The notes beneath the pieces are model-generated. The model made no database searches and had not been told where the DNA came from. It saw only the letters and a list, made by a program, of their open reading frames with translations. From the NCBI GenBank assembly GCA_020632915.1, contig JACKEP010000007.1:186001-250000 (forward strand): a stretch of 64,000 bases of DNA, read 5' to 3'. Position 1 is the stretch's first letter, and every line of letters begins with the position of its first letter. Of the stretch, positions 45,487 to 54,017 are shown one piece after another. The position numbers and the translations under genes are program-made. Source of the stretch: Alphaproteobacteria bacterium (GTDB lineage Bacteria > Myxococcota_A > UBA796 > GCA-2862545).

Positions 45487-46035
45487 CTACAGCTCCTGCT
45501 TGAGGTAGCGGAACGACGCCGACGTGCCGGGCACGGACGCCAGCGTGAGGAACGCCAGGACGTCGCCGCCCGTGGGTTCGAAGCGGTCGCCGCTGTAGCC
45601 GGCGTCCATGAACCAGTGCAGCGTGTCGTCGTCGAGCTGGACCCACAGGAAGCCGACGGGCGCGCACGACGCCGTGCCCAGGTCGCACTCGGCGATGCGG
45701 TAGAGCGCCTCGTTCGTGCCCAGGCTCGACGGCAGCTGGGACGTGGCCTCGGACGGGAAGTCCTCCGCATCGTAGATCGCCGGGCTCGTGCCCACGGTGA
45801 TGCTCTGCGACGCCAGGTAGAAGTCGGTGTCGGGCCACGCCGTGCCGTCCCACGTCCACACGTCGGTGTAGGCGTCGAAGCCGTTGGGCGGTGAGCCGTC
45901 GGTGACGAGCAGGCTCCCGAGGTCGTCGCTCGTCGCGTAGTCGACGAGCCCCCAGGTGCCGACACCGATCTCGGCGTGGGCTGCCACAGGCAGCAGGAAC
46001 ATCAGGATGCAGGACGGGAGCAAGGCGGACTGCAT
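45487..46035 (-). CDS. secreted protein of unknown function
   Basis: 182 residues with a signal peptide (LPSCILMFLLPVAAHAE, cleavage near residue 22). The mature part starts IGVGTWGLVDYA and is rich in Asp, Ser and aromatic residues, with two cysteines (ECDLGTASCAP). No known family. It is convergent with the sigma operon, 6 bases away. An ordinary extracytoplasmic protein is all that can be said. Confidence 0.7.
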   Translation of the reverse strand: MQSALLPSCILMFLLPVAAHAEIGVGTWGLVDYATSDDLGSLLVTDGSPPNGFDAYTDVWTWDGTAWPDTDFYLASQSITVGTSPAIYDAEDFPSEATSQLPSSLGTNEALYRIAECDLGTASCAPVGFLWVQLDDDTLHWFMDAGYSGDRFEPTGGDVLAFLTLASVPGTSASFRYLKQEL

Positions 46036-46463
46036 GGAACCTCCGGGGGACGCACCGGACGACGATCCCTACGCGCTGGTGACGACACCCTTACGGAAGA
46101 TAGGCAGCGGCCTGCGGGTTCGCGGGGTTCCCCCTTCGGCAAGGCCGCATTGTGTCATCGCGCGACACCTCGCGCAGAACCTGCTCAACGCCCGGAATTT
46201 CGGCGATCGATCGTTGGGGCGGTACCCATCAGGGGCCCGACCTTCGGCACCCACGCGCCGACCACCACGGCATTTCGTCGCTCGAATGGGACGCGCAGCT
46301 CGACCCGCCCGACCGGACCCGACAGTACGTCGTCGTGGCCCGAACGCCCGCCGCGCCGGGGATCCGTCGTCCCGGCGTGGCGGTCGGTGACATGGAAACA
46401 GGTCGCTCGTGACCGTTCGAGACACGTCATCGTCCGGGATACAGGACGGTGGCGCGTCCGGCG
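46036..46463. other. 428-base stretch with no recognisable gene
   Basis: This is the longest gap in the window. Short open frames on both strands lack ribosome sites and sensible composition. It includes a run of CGATCGATCG-type sequence near 46204 and weak GC stems near its end (GGACG and CGTCC elements at about 46444-46461). It may hold the promoter of the secreted protein gene and a terminator for the aldo/keto reductase gene, but I see no clear element. Confidence 0.5.
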
Positions 46464-47498
46464 TCAGCCCCAGCGCGTCGGCTTGGGGTTGCGCTCGTCG
46501 AAGTCCCGCTGGTGCCAGTAGGGGTAGGTCGGCGTGCGCAGCGAGGCGCGATCGAGGCGGTCGAGCTGGTCCGCGTCCAGCGTGAGCGACGCCGCCGCGA
46601 GGTTGTCGCGCAGCTGGGCCTCCGTCCGAGCCCCCATCACCACGTTCGCCACGCTCGGTCGGGTGAGGAGCCACGCCAGCGCCACCTGCGGGATCGTGGC
46701 ACCGAGCTCACCCGCCACGGCGTCGAGCACGTCGACCACGTCGTACAGCAGGTCGTCGTCCACCTCCGGCCCGCCGACCGCGCCGCCGCTGGCGATCCGC
46801 CCCTTGTCCGGCGCACGGTCCCGGCGGATCTTGCCCGTGAGGCGTCCCCACCCGAGCGGGCTCCACACCATCGTGCCCAGGCCCTGGTCGAGCGCGAGCG
46901 GCATGAGCTCCCACTCGTAGTCGCGACCGACCAGCGAGTAGTAGCCCTGGTAGGACACGTACCGGGACCAGCCGTGCCGGTCGCTGGCGGCCAGGCTCTT
47001 CATCACCTGCCAGCCGGAGAAGTTGGAGCAGCCGACGTAGCGGACCTTGCCCGCGGTCACGAGGTCGTCGAGCGCGCGCAGCGCCTCCTCCACCGGCGTG
47101 AGCGCGTCGAAGCCGTGCAGGAAGTACAGGTCGATGTGGTCGGTCTTGAGGCGCCGCAGGCTGTCCTCGCAGGCGCGGATCAGGTGGTAGCGCGACGACC
47201 CCTTCGCGTTGGCCCCCGGCCCGGTGCTGAACGTCGCCTTGGTGGCGATCAGCACGTCGTCCCGCCGCCCCTGCAGCGCCGCGCCGAGCACCTCCTCCGA
47301 CGCGCCGCCCGAGTAGATGTTGGCGGTGTCGAAGAAGTTCACCCCGTGCTCGAGGCAGACGTCGACGAGCCGCGTGGCCTCGGCGACGTCGGTGCTGCCC
47401 CAGCGTCCGAAGAACGCGCCCTGTCCGCCGAACGTACCCGTCCCGAACGACAGGACCGGCACCTTGAGACCACTGCGACCGAGCTGACGGTGTTCCAT
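46464..47498 (-). CDS. aldo/keto reductase
   Basis: 344 residues. RQLGRSGLKVPVLSFGTGTFG start, FFDTANIYSGG (Asp/Tyr), LIATKATF (Lys), LYFLHGFDA (His) and C-terminal VVMGARTEAQLRDN, so the catalytic tetrad is complete. It resembles the YajO/Gr-like AKR group with a long C-terminal arm (YWHQRDFDERNP). The start is supported by GGAGG 6 bases away. It is divergent from the LysR gene at 47611 with a long inverted repeat between, and is the third AKR in the window. Confidence 0.92.
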   Translation of the reverse strand: MEHRQLGRSGLKVPVLSFGTGTFGGQGAFFGRWGSTDVAEATRLVDVCLEHGVNFFDTANIYSGGASEEVLGAALQGRRDDVLIATKATFSTGPGANAKGSSRYHLIRACEDSLRRLKTDHIDLYFLHGFDALTPVEEALRALDDLVTAGKVRYVGCSNFSGWQVMKSLAASDRHGWSRYVSYQGYYSLVGRDYEWELMPLALDQGLGTMVWSPLGWGRLTGKIRRDRAPDKGRIASGGAVGGPEVDDDLLYDVVDVLDAVAGELGATIPQVALAWLLTRPSVANVVMGARTEAQLRDNLAAASLTLDADQLDRLDRASLRTPTYPYWHQRDFDERNPKPTRWG

Positions 47499-47566
47499 GT
47501 CGACCTCCGAGGGACCCCACGAGGGCCCCGATACCCGCGACGGTAACGGGGCCGGGCCCGCCGGTT

Positions 47567-47607
47567 CTTCAACGGCTACGAGAATCAGTCTCTCGTCGGA
47601 GTTGAAG
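47567..47607. promoter_or_regulatory. 41-bp inverted repeat upstream of lysR
   Basis: Arms CTTCAACGGCTACGAGA (47567-47583) and TCTCGTCGGAGTTGAAG (47591-47607) pair in 14 of 17 positions around a 7-base centre. The right arm overlaps the ribosome site and ends 3 bases before the lysR ATG, so a bound regulator, or the RNA hairpin itself, could block lysR expression. Confidence 0.65.
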
Positions 47608-47610
47608 ACG

Positions 47611-48525
47611 ATGCACCTCGACGACGCTCGCCTGTTCGTCGCCATCGCCGAAGGGCCGTCCCTGTCGGCCGCCGCCCGGACCCTGGGCCGATCGCCCGCC
47701 GCCGTGAGCGCCGCCCTGCAGCGCCTGGAGCGCCGCCTCGGCGTGCGGCTCGTCCAACGCTCCACGCGGGCCCTGGAGCTGACCGACGAGGGCCGCACCT
47801 TCGTCGACGCGTGCCGCGCCCTGCTCGACGTGTGGGCCGACGCCGAAGCACAGCTGCAGACCGGGCGTGACGCCGTGGCCGGGCCGATGCGCGTCACCGG
47901 ACCGATCGATCTGGCCCAGCAGCACCTCGCGCCGTGGCTGGCCGCGTTCACCGCCGCCCACCCCGGGGTGCAGGTCACCCTGCAGAGCAGCGACGTCCTG
48001 CAGGCGCTCCCTGCCGACGGCGTCGATCTGGCCGTCCGCTACGGGGCCGTCGAGGACGCGTCGCTGGTCGCCACGCGCCTGGGAGCCACCGACCGGATCG
48101 TCGTGGCGGCGCCCGCGCTGCTCGCCGCCCGCGGCCACCCCCGTCACCCCCGGGAGCTCGCCGACTGGCCGGTGGTCGCGTGGCTGCGCCAGGGCCGTCC
48201 CCACGTCCGGTGGGTGCTGTCGCGCGGCGACGAGGTCGGCGACGTCGACGTCCGGCCCCACCTCTGCGGCGACGGGGCCGTCGTGCGCGCGTGGGCCCTC
48301 GCCGGCGTGGGCCTCGCCTGCAAGAGCCGCATGGACGTCGCCGACGACCTCGACGCGGGCCGGCTCGTCGAGGTGTTCCCCCACTGGACGGGCGAGGCGC
48401 TGCCGCTGATGGCGCTGCTGCCGGCCGGCCGGCTGCGGTCGGCCCGGGTGGAGGCGCTCGTCGACTGGCTGCGGCCCCGCGTGCGTGCGCTCGCGGCGGC
48501 CGGACGCCCGAACCTGTCGACGTGA
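47611..48525 (+). CDS. LysR-family regulator
   Basis: 304 residues. DNA-binding part DDARLFVAIAEGPSLSAAARTLGRSPAAVSAALQRLERRLGVRLVQRSTRALELT; effector part with GPMRVTGPIDLAQQHLAPWLAAF and DLAVRYGAVEDASLVATRLG. The start at 47611 is chosen as the beginning of the winged helix; an upstream in-frame ATG would add a non-conserved tail. It is divergent from the aldo/keto reductase, its likely target. The start region lies in the 41-bp inverted repeat, suggesting autorepression. Confidence 0.92.
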   Translation: MHLDDARLFVAIAEGPSLSAAARTLGRSPAAVSAALQRLERRLGVRLVQRSTRALELTDEGRTFVDACRALLDVWADAEAQLQTGRDAVAGPMRVTGPIDLAQQHLAPWLAAFTAAHPGVQVTLQSSDVLQALPADGVDLAVRYGAVEDASLVATRLGATDRIVVAAPALLAARGHPRHPRELADWPVVAWLRQGRPHVRWVLSRGDEVGDVDVRPHLCGDGAVVRAWALAGVGLACKSRMDVADDLDAGRLVEVFPHWTGEALPLMALLPAGRLRSARVEALVDWLRPRVRALAAAGRPNLST

Positions 48526-48529
48526 GGCG

Positions 48530-49651
48530 CTACTGCAGCGTGACCTGGGCGGTCGCGGGCACGGAGGTGTCGGCGTCGTCGGCCGCGACCACGGTGCACG
48601 CGACCTCGTCGCCCGCCGACAGGCCGGCTGCTGACGTGGCCAGGGTGGACCCGCCACCGATCGGCGTGGTCGCGCCCGCGACCGTCCACGTGTACGCCAG
48701 GGTGACCGGGTCGCCATCCGGGTCGAACACGGACGCCGTGCACGTGAGCACGTCACCGACCCCAGCCACGATCGGGGTGATCGTCACCGCCTGCACCACC
48801 GGCGGCGCGTTGACGATGCGGACCACGTTGCTCTGCCGCACCGCCGACGTCAGGCCGTTCGCCTCGGCCACGACCCGGCACGACACCGTGTCGCCGCGGT
48901 CGAAGACCGACCCGTCCAGCGTCGGCCCGGTGGCGGAAGGCACGACCGCTGCGTTGACCAGCCACGTGTACGACAGCGTGATCGGATCCCCGTCGAGGTC
49001 GATCGACAGGGCGTCGCACACGAGGGTGTCGGTCTCGTCGGCGTCGCTCGGGGTCAGCGTCACCGCCTGCACGTACGGCGGCCGGTCCCCCAGCACGTCG
49101 TCGCTCGGGTTGAGGGGATCCCGCAGGGCGGTCACCTCGTCGCCGTCGGACTCGCCGCCTCCGTCGGTGTCGGGGTCGAGCGGGTCGGTGAAGTGGTCGA
49201 AGACCTCGTAGACGCTCAGCAGGCCGTCGCCGTCGTGGTCGCCGTAGGGCTCGAGGAACCACGACGCCCGCAGCGCCGACGTCTCCACCGTGTGCGGTCC
49301 GGTGGGGCTCACGGCCTGGAAGAACACCCGTCGCTCGGTGGTGAGCGGCAGGTTGACGTGGAACACGACCGTGCCCGAGGCCCCGGCTTGGGCCGAACCT
49401 GCCAGGTAGACCGGCTGGGTGATGTCGAGGCAGGTGGGCGCGAACCGTGCCGGGCAGATCGCCGCGCCGCGTCGGGTCGTGGAGGCGGCCAGGACGACGC
49501 GCTCCCCGGGGGTGACGCCGGTGACGACGATCGTGGCGGCCGAGCCCATCAGGTAGAACGGCTCGATCTGCAGGCCGAGGGCGGCCGGTGGCGGGGACGG
49601 CGGCGCCGCGACGGCGGTGCTGGCGACGAGGAGCAGGACGAAGGGACGCAT
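48530..49651 (-). CDS. secreted protein with PKD/Ig-like repeats and Ca-binding segment
   Basis: 373 residues after a signal peptide (FVLLLVASTAVAAPPS). The first domain (about 25-135) has two Cys and the pattern GERVVLAAS, AICPARF, CLDITQP, VVFHVNLP, VFFQAVSPTG, similar to the end of the FG-GAP protein at 34932. Then comes a Ca-binding segment YGDHDGDGLLSVYEVFD with further acidic repeats. Two PKD-like repeats follow (SIDLDGDPITLSYTWLVNA, VFDPDGDPVTLAYTWTVAG) to the C-terminus. A surface-exposed or secreted binding role is inferred. It is convergent with the lysR gene, 4 bases away. Confidence 0.8.
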   Translation of the reverse strand: MRPFVLLLVASTAVAAPPSPPPAALGLQIEPFYLMGSAATIVVTGVTPGERVVLAASTTRRGAAICPARFAPTCLDITQPVYLAGSAQAGASGTVVFHVNLPLTTERRVFFQAVSPTGPHTVETSALRASWFLEPYGDHDGDGLLSVYEVFDHFTDPLDPDTDGGGESDGDEVTALRDPLNPSDDVLGDRPPYVQAVTLTPSDADETDTLVCDALSIDLDGDPITLSYTWLVNAAVVPSATGPTLDGSVFDRGDTVSCRVVAEANGLTSAVRQSNVVRIVNAPPVVQAVTITPIVAGVGDVLTCTASVFDPDGDPVTLAYTWTVAGATTPIGGGSTLATSAAGLSAGDEVACTVVAADDADTSVPATAQVTLQ

Positions 49652-49779
49652 CGTGTCTCCAGGGTGTGGCGGAACCCTACCCCCGCGCCGTCGCGACCCG
49701 CGTCCCCTGAATGCGGGTCGTGCGGGCACAGCGCGGCCGGCGCGCTACGCTCGACGCCACCTCCAGCCACGGAGAGGAC

Positions 49780-50802
49780 ATGTCCACCGTCCTCGTCACC
49801 GGCGGCTCCGGCTTCGTCGGTGCCCACGTCGTCGACCAGCTGCTGCGCGCGGGCCACACCGTGCGCGCCACCGTGCGCTCCGAGGCCAAGGCCGGGGTGA
49901 TGCGCGACATGCTCACCCACGCCGGCACCCCCGGCGTCGAGCGCCTGCGGACCGTGTTCGCCGACCTGATGGTCGACGACGGCTGGGTCGAGGCGTGCAC
50001 CGGCTGCGACCACGTCCAGCACGTCGCCTCACCCCTGATCACCACGAAGGTCGAGGCGGAGGTCATTCGCCCCGCGGTCGACGGCAACCTGCGCGTGCTG
50101 CGCGCGGCCCGCGACGCCGGGTGCCAGCGGGTGGTGCTCACGTCGAGCTGCGCCGCCATCTACTACGGCCACCCGCTGCGGTCCGAGCCCTTCGACGAGA
50201 CGTCGCACACCGACGTCCACGGCGGCCCGATGAGCGCCTACGTCAAGTCCAAGGCGCTGGCCGACGAGGCCGCGTGGGACTTCGCGGCGCGGGACGCCGG
50301 CGCGCTGGAGGTCGCGTCCGTCCACCCCACCGGCATCTTCGGTCCGGCGATGGGCCCGGACTACTCCAACTCCCTCGAACTCGTGCGCAGGCTGCTGCAA
50401 GGCAAGCCCCCGCTCGCCCCGAACCTGTGGTTCGGCGTGGTCGACGTGCGCGACGTCGCCGACCTGCAGCTGCGCGCGATGACCGCCCCCGAGGCCGCCG
50501 GGGAGCGGTTCATCGCCACGGCGAGCCGGGCGATGCCGATGCTGGACATCGCCAAGGCCCTGCGCGAACACCTCGGACCCAAGGCCTCCCGCGTGCCCAC
50601 GCGCCGCCTGCCCGATCTGGCGGTGCGCGTGTTGGCCCTGTTCGACGCCGACCTCGCCGACCTGCTGCCGATGCTCGGCAAGGCCCGCCACGCCACCAGC
50701 GACAAGGCCCGCCGCCTGCTCGGCTGGGAGCCCCGTCCCTGGCAGGAGGCGATCGCCGCCACCGCCGACAGCCTGTACGCGCTGGGCCTGGTCGACGGCT
50801 GA
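49780..50802 (+). CDS. NAD-dependent epimerase / dihydroflavonol-4-reductase-like SDR
   Basis: 340 residues, extended SDR: VLVTGGSGFVGAHVVDQLL at the N-terminus, VVLTSSCAAIYYG, and the Tyr-Lys motif YVKSK in MSAYVKSKALADEAA, followed by VHPTGIFGPAMG. Family members reduce or epimerise sugars, flavonoids or aldehydes (methylglyoxal-reductase type). The ATG at 49780 has GGAGAGGAC as ribosome site. It stands alone, without an obvious operon partner. Confidence 0.9.
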   Translation: MSTVLVTGGSGFVGAHVVDQLLRAGHTVRATVRSEAKAGVMRDMLTHAGTPGVERLRTVFADLMVDDGWVEACTGCDHVQHVASPLITTKVEAEVIRPAVDGNLRVLRAARDAGCQRVVLTSSCAAIYYGHPLRSEPFDETSHTDVHGGPMSAYVKSKALADEAAWDFAARDAGALEVASVHPTGIFGPAMGPDYSNSLELVRRLLQGKPPLAPNLWFGVVDVRDVADLQLRAMTAPEAAGERFIATASRAMPMLDIAKALREHLGPKASRVPTRRLPDLAVRVLALFDADLADLLPMLGKARHATSDKARRLLGWEPRPWQEAIAATADSLYALGLVDG

Positions 50803-50820
50803 CCGTCGACCCGATCGCGC

Positions 50821-53202
50821 TCAGGGCGTGCAGCCCGGCGCCTCGGCCCACCACTGGAACGTCCCGTCGTGGCCGCGGTCGGCGATGAAGGCGCGCAGCG
50901 TGTGCGCCACGCCCGGCGTGAGTCCGAGGCCGTCGACGTCGAGCACCCAGGCGCGCTGGTAGCCGTTGTAGGACGTCATGTGGCCGTCGAAGCCGCCGCT
51001 GTCGATCACCAGTCGGTCGTCGACGTAGACCCACAGGTCGTCCGACGACGCGAAGCGCAGCCGGGCGCCGGCCGCGTCGGCGTCGTCGAAGGTGGCGACC
51101 ACCTCGAAGGTCTTCGACCCCAGCCGATCCTGACGACCGACGCCGAAGCCGAAGGTGTCGTCGACCAGCGGCGCGGTGGTGTGCGGCGCCGATCCCGGCC
51201 CGACGATCATCGCCGTGCCCGCGGCGGTGCGCTGCACCCGGTCGTCGAGGTCGACGCCGACGTTGACGCCCTCGACGTCACGGAACCACTGGTCGAACGT
51301 GGCGGCCGTGGTGAACGGCAGCGTGTCCTCGGGCCACACCAGCTCGGGCACCCAGGCGCCGTCGCGCTCGGTGAGCACGTTGGACACCGCACCCTGCACC
51401 ACCTGCGACGCAGCCTGGCGCTCCGGGTCGTCGCTGGCGCGTGCGCCGAAGGCGTCGAGCACGGGCCCGAAGTCGGGGAACGTGTCGGCGAAGTCGCGCA
51501 GGCGCACGTGGACGTTGCTGCACGTCGCGCGAGGCACGGCCTGCACGATCGGCTCCCCCTGCCCGCCGTAGAACACCAGCCACGGGTTCGCCGCGAGCGT
51601 GCCGGTGTAGGGGTAGGCGTGGCCCTGGGTGGCCGACAGCGTGAGCGTGTTCGGGCCGGTCAGGTCGAAGGCGTCGGTGACGTCGGCCTCCCACACCTCC
51701 GCCGTCCAGCCCGGGCACCACGAGGCGCGGTCGAAGTACCACGTGCCCCACTGGTTCGGGGTCACGCCCTGGTCGACGCGCGCGGCGCAGTCCCAGACGT
51801 CCTTCTGCTCCCAGGCGTGGTCGAACGGGATGCCGTCGACGGTCAGCGTCTGCTCGGTGGTGCAGAACTCGGCGCAGCCGCCGTTGCCGCCGCCGCCGTG
51901 GGTGCTGGCGACGTCGCGGAACACCACGCGGGTGGTGCCCGCAGGCGGCGTGACCTCGTAGACCGCGGTGAGCTCGCTGTAGGCCGCCTGCAGGCCGATG
52001 CCCGTCCACCCCGGAAGGCGCACGGCGGCCGTGGGGGTGCTGGACAGATCGGTGTCGTCGACGTCGTCGTGCAGGCGCAGCTCGACGTGGGCGTGCCAGC
52101 GGGCGTCGTCGATGCCCGGCCCGGTGATCCGGAACGACTGCCGCCCGCCGCGCCGGATCGCCGGCAGCGCCTGGGTGACGTCCTGGGTCCACCAGCCGCC
52201 GGTGTTGTAGCCGCTGACGATCTTGAAGAAGACGTGCTCGTCGTCGTCGGTGCCGCAGTCGCCGTCGCACACCGCCACCGTGCGCCCCTGCTCGCCGGTG
52301 CACCCCTCCGCCTCGTGGAAGAACGGGCTGTCGCCGCACATCTCGCGCATCACGAGCTCGGCGCGGTCGTAGCGGGCGAGCGCGTCGGCGGGCGGCAGGT
52401 CCAGGGTGATCACCCCGGTGACGTCGCCCACGGCGTGCGACTCGGCGTCCCAGTCGGCGTCGAGCAGCGTGATCACGCGCAGCCGGTCGCCCTCGGTGGC
52501 GGCCTCGTCGGCGAGGCGTTCGCCCAGGCGCGCCTCGTAGGCGTAGCCCTTGGGCGTGTACCGGGCGTGGGACAGCGCCCGCAGCCAGCCGGCCGACGAC
52601 GACACCGCGAGCGAGCCGCCGCGCCGGAGGCGCTGGTACAGGTCGATGCCGGCGAGGTCCGAGCCCTGCAACCCGTCGACGATCGCGGCCACGTCGGCGT
52701 TGTCGCGCCCCACCGAGACGTAGTGCAGCCGCGCCCGCCAGTGCTCGGCGTCGGCGTCGTCCAGGTCGCGCAGCACGTCGCGGAGGTCGGCGCGCACGGC
52801 CTTGACGGCGTCGGCCGCCGCCGCGTCGCGGTCCTCGCCCGAGAGGAACACGAACACGCTGTTCGGGTCGGCGTCGGTGAGCAGCGGGGCCAGGTCCTCG
52901 GCCAGGAAGTCCCCGTCGACCGGCACGAGCGCGTAGGCGTCGCAGCCGGTCCACGTCGCCGACAGCCGGAACGTGCCGTCGAGCGTCGGCAGCTCCAGGT
53001 CGGGCACGACGGCGTTGTAGGTGAGCTCGCTGGCGGTGGCGTCGAAGGGCTTGCTGGCAAGGCCCAGGGCGGCGCACGCGTCGACCGTCGGGTCGTCGCT
53101 GTCGGTGTCGCCTGCCGGGTCGGGAGATCCCGTGCAGGCCGCGAGCGCGAGCAGGACGCCGCACGCGGGGAGCGCGCGGCCACTGTGCAGGATGAAGCTC
53201 AT
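50821..53202 (-). CDS. lipoprotein with PNGase F-like domains fused to a C-terminal fibro-slime (PA14-like) domain
   Basis: 793 residues. Signal peptide with lipobox LALAAC (Cys23) and a short D/S/T linker. Residues about 240-540 resemble peptide-N-glycosidase F: VVFRDVASTHGGGGNGGCAEF... (Cys-rich), WDCAARVDQGVTPNQWGTW and DRASWCPGWTAEV match the PNGase F C-terminal domain, and YNTGGWWTQDVT resembles its N-terminal domain; the usual WDR motif is not evident. The last 200 residues match the fibro-slime domain: FPDFGPVLDAF, FRDVEGVNVG, DTFGFG, SDDLWVYVDDRLVIDSGG and YNGYQRAWVLDVDGL. It probably binds or cleaves N-linked glycans at the cell surface. Catalytic competence is open. Confidence 0.75.
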   Translation of the reverse strand: MSFILHSGRALPACGVLLALAACTGSPDPAGDTDSDDPTVDACAALGLASKPFDATASELTYNAVVPDLELPTLDGTFRLSATWTGCDAYALVPVDGDFLAEDLAPLLTDADPNSVFVFLSGEDRDAAAADAVKAVRADLRDVLRDLDDADAEHWRARLHYVSVGRDNADVAAIVDGLQGSDLAGIDLYQRLRRGGSLAVSSSAGWLRALSHARYTPKGYAYEARLGERLADEAATEGDRLRVITLLDADWDAESHAVGDVTGVITLDLPPADALARYDRAELVMREMCGDSPFFHEAEGCTGEQGRTVAVCDGDCGTDDDEHVFFKIVSGYNTGGWWTQDVTQALPAIRRGGRQSFRITGPGIDDARWHAHVELRLHDDVDDTDLSSTPTAAVRLPGWTGIGLQAAYSELTAVYEVTPPAGTTRVVFRDVASTHGGGGNGGCAEFCTTEQTLTVDGIPFDHAWEQKDVWDCAARVDQGVTPNQWGTWYFDRASWCPGWTAEVWEADVTDAFDLTGPNTLTLSATQGHAYPYTGTLAANPWLVFYGGQGEPIVQAVPRATCSNVHVRLRDFADTFPDFGPVLDAFGARASDDPERQAASQVVQGAVSNVLTERDGAWVPELVWPEDTLPFTTAATFDQWFRDVEGVNVGVDLDDRVQRTAAGTAMIVGPGSAPHTTAPLVDDTFGFGVGRQDRLGSKTFEVVATFDDADAAGARLRFASSDDLWVYVDDRLVIDSGGFDGHMTSYNGYQRAWVLDVDGLGLTPGVAHTLRAFIADRGHDGTFQWWAEAPGCTP

Positions 53203-53310
53203 CCTCTCGGCCCTCCGGGCGCGGAGGTGCACCCGCGGCCGGGTAGCCGATCCACCGCCCGATGACGACCGTCGGACGCCGACGACCTGCCGTCGTGCTA
53301 GCGTCCGCCC

Positions 53311-53685
53311 ATGTCCGACCGCGCTGCCATCGACCGTCTCCGCGCCCTCTGCCTGTCGCTCCCCGAGGCCGGTGAGCGCCTGTCGCACGGCTCGCCGACG
53401 TGGTTCGCCGGCAAGGGCAAGGTGTTCGCCATGCTGGCCGACCACCACCACGGCGACGCCCACCTCGCCGTGTGGCTGCCGATGCCCCCGGGCTTCCAGG
53501 CGACGCTGATGGAGGAGCACCCGGGCTGGGTGTTCAAGCCGCCCTACGTCGGCTGGCGCGGCTGGATCGGCGTGGTGCTCGACACCGACCCGGACTGGGC
53601 CCAGGTGGAGGAGTGGGTCCGCGGCGCCTACCTGCACGTGGCCGGCAAGAAGCTCCGCCAGCAGCTGCTGGACACCGAGACCTGA
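53311..53685 (+). CDS. MmcQ/YjbR-family protein
   Basis: 124 residues: LRALCLSLPEAGERLSHGSPTWFAGKGKVFAMLA at the start, LAVWLPMPPGF, and PPYVGWRGWIGVVLD, the pattern of the MmcQ/YjbR (DUF419) cystatin-like DNA-binding or cytosolic family. Function is not well known. It stands alone between the fibro-slime lipoprotein and a 332-base gap. Confidence 0.85.
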   Translation: MSDRAAIDRLRALCLSLPEAGERLSHGSPTWFAGKGKVFAMLADHHHGDAHLAVWLPMPPGFQATLMEEHPGWVFKPPYVGWRGWIGVVLDTDPDWAQVEEWVRGAYLHVAGKKLRQQLLDTET

Positions 53686-54017
53686 CCAGCGCCGGAAGGA
53701 CCGGGCTCGGCATCGGCGTTCCCAGCGGCCGGCGACCACCGCCCGGGCGGCACGCGATGCTGCCCCCACGCCGACCGCGCGGGTCTTGCCCGGAGGCACG
53801 CGCACACGGTACCCTCCCCCTGGCGACGGCCCATCGCCCAACCCTCGTCGGTCCACCCGCCCTGGACCGCCCCGGAGGGCAAAGGGGAGCACATCCTCGG
53901 GTCGTCAGAGCCAGCTTCATCTCCTCCGACGTGCGTCGCTGCGCCTCGGCGGGCGGGACCGGTCGCAGCGACTCCACCCTGCGCGAGCCGTGCCTCGCGC
54001 GCACCTCGGAGGGATCG
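53686..54017. other. 332-base gap before the BtrH-like gene
   Basis: GC-rich with no conserved frame or palindrome that I can defend. It should hold the promoter of the BtrH-like gene. The ribosome site CGGAGGG lies 5 bases before the ATG at 54018. The sequence near 53815-53830 (ACGGTACCCTCCCCC) is a possible weak promoter region. Confidence 0.4.

Noticed and set aside
45956..46390. Plus-strand frame across the gap at 46 kb
   Set aside because: Its first part overlaps the secreted protein's signal peptide on the other strand; the composition is Arg/Pro-rich with no ribosome site or motif.
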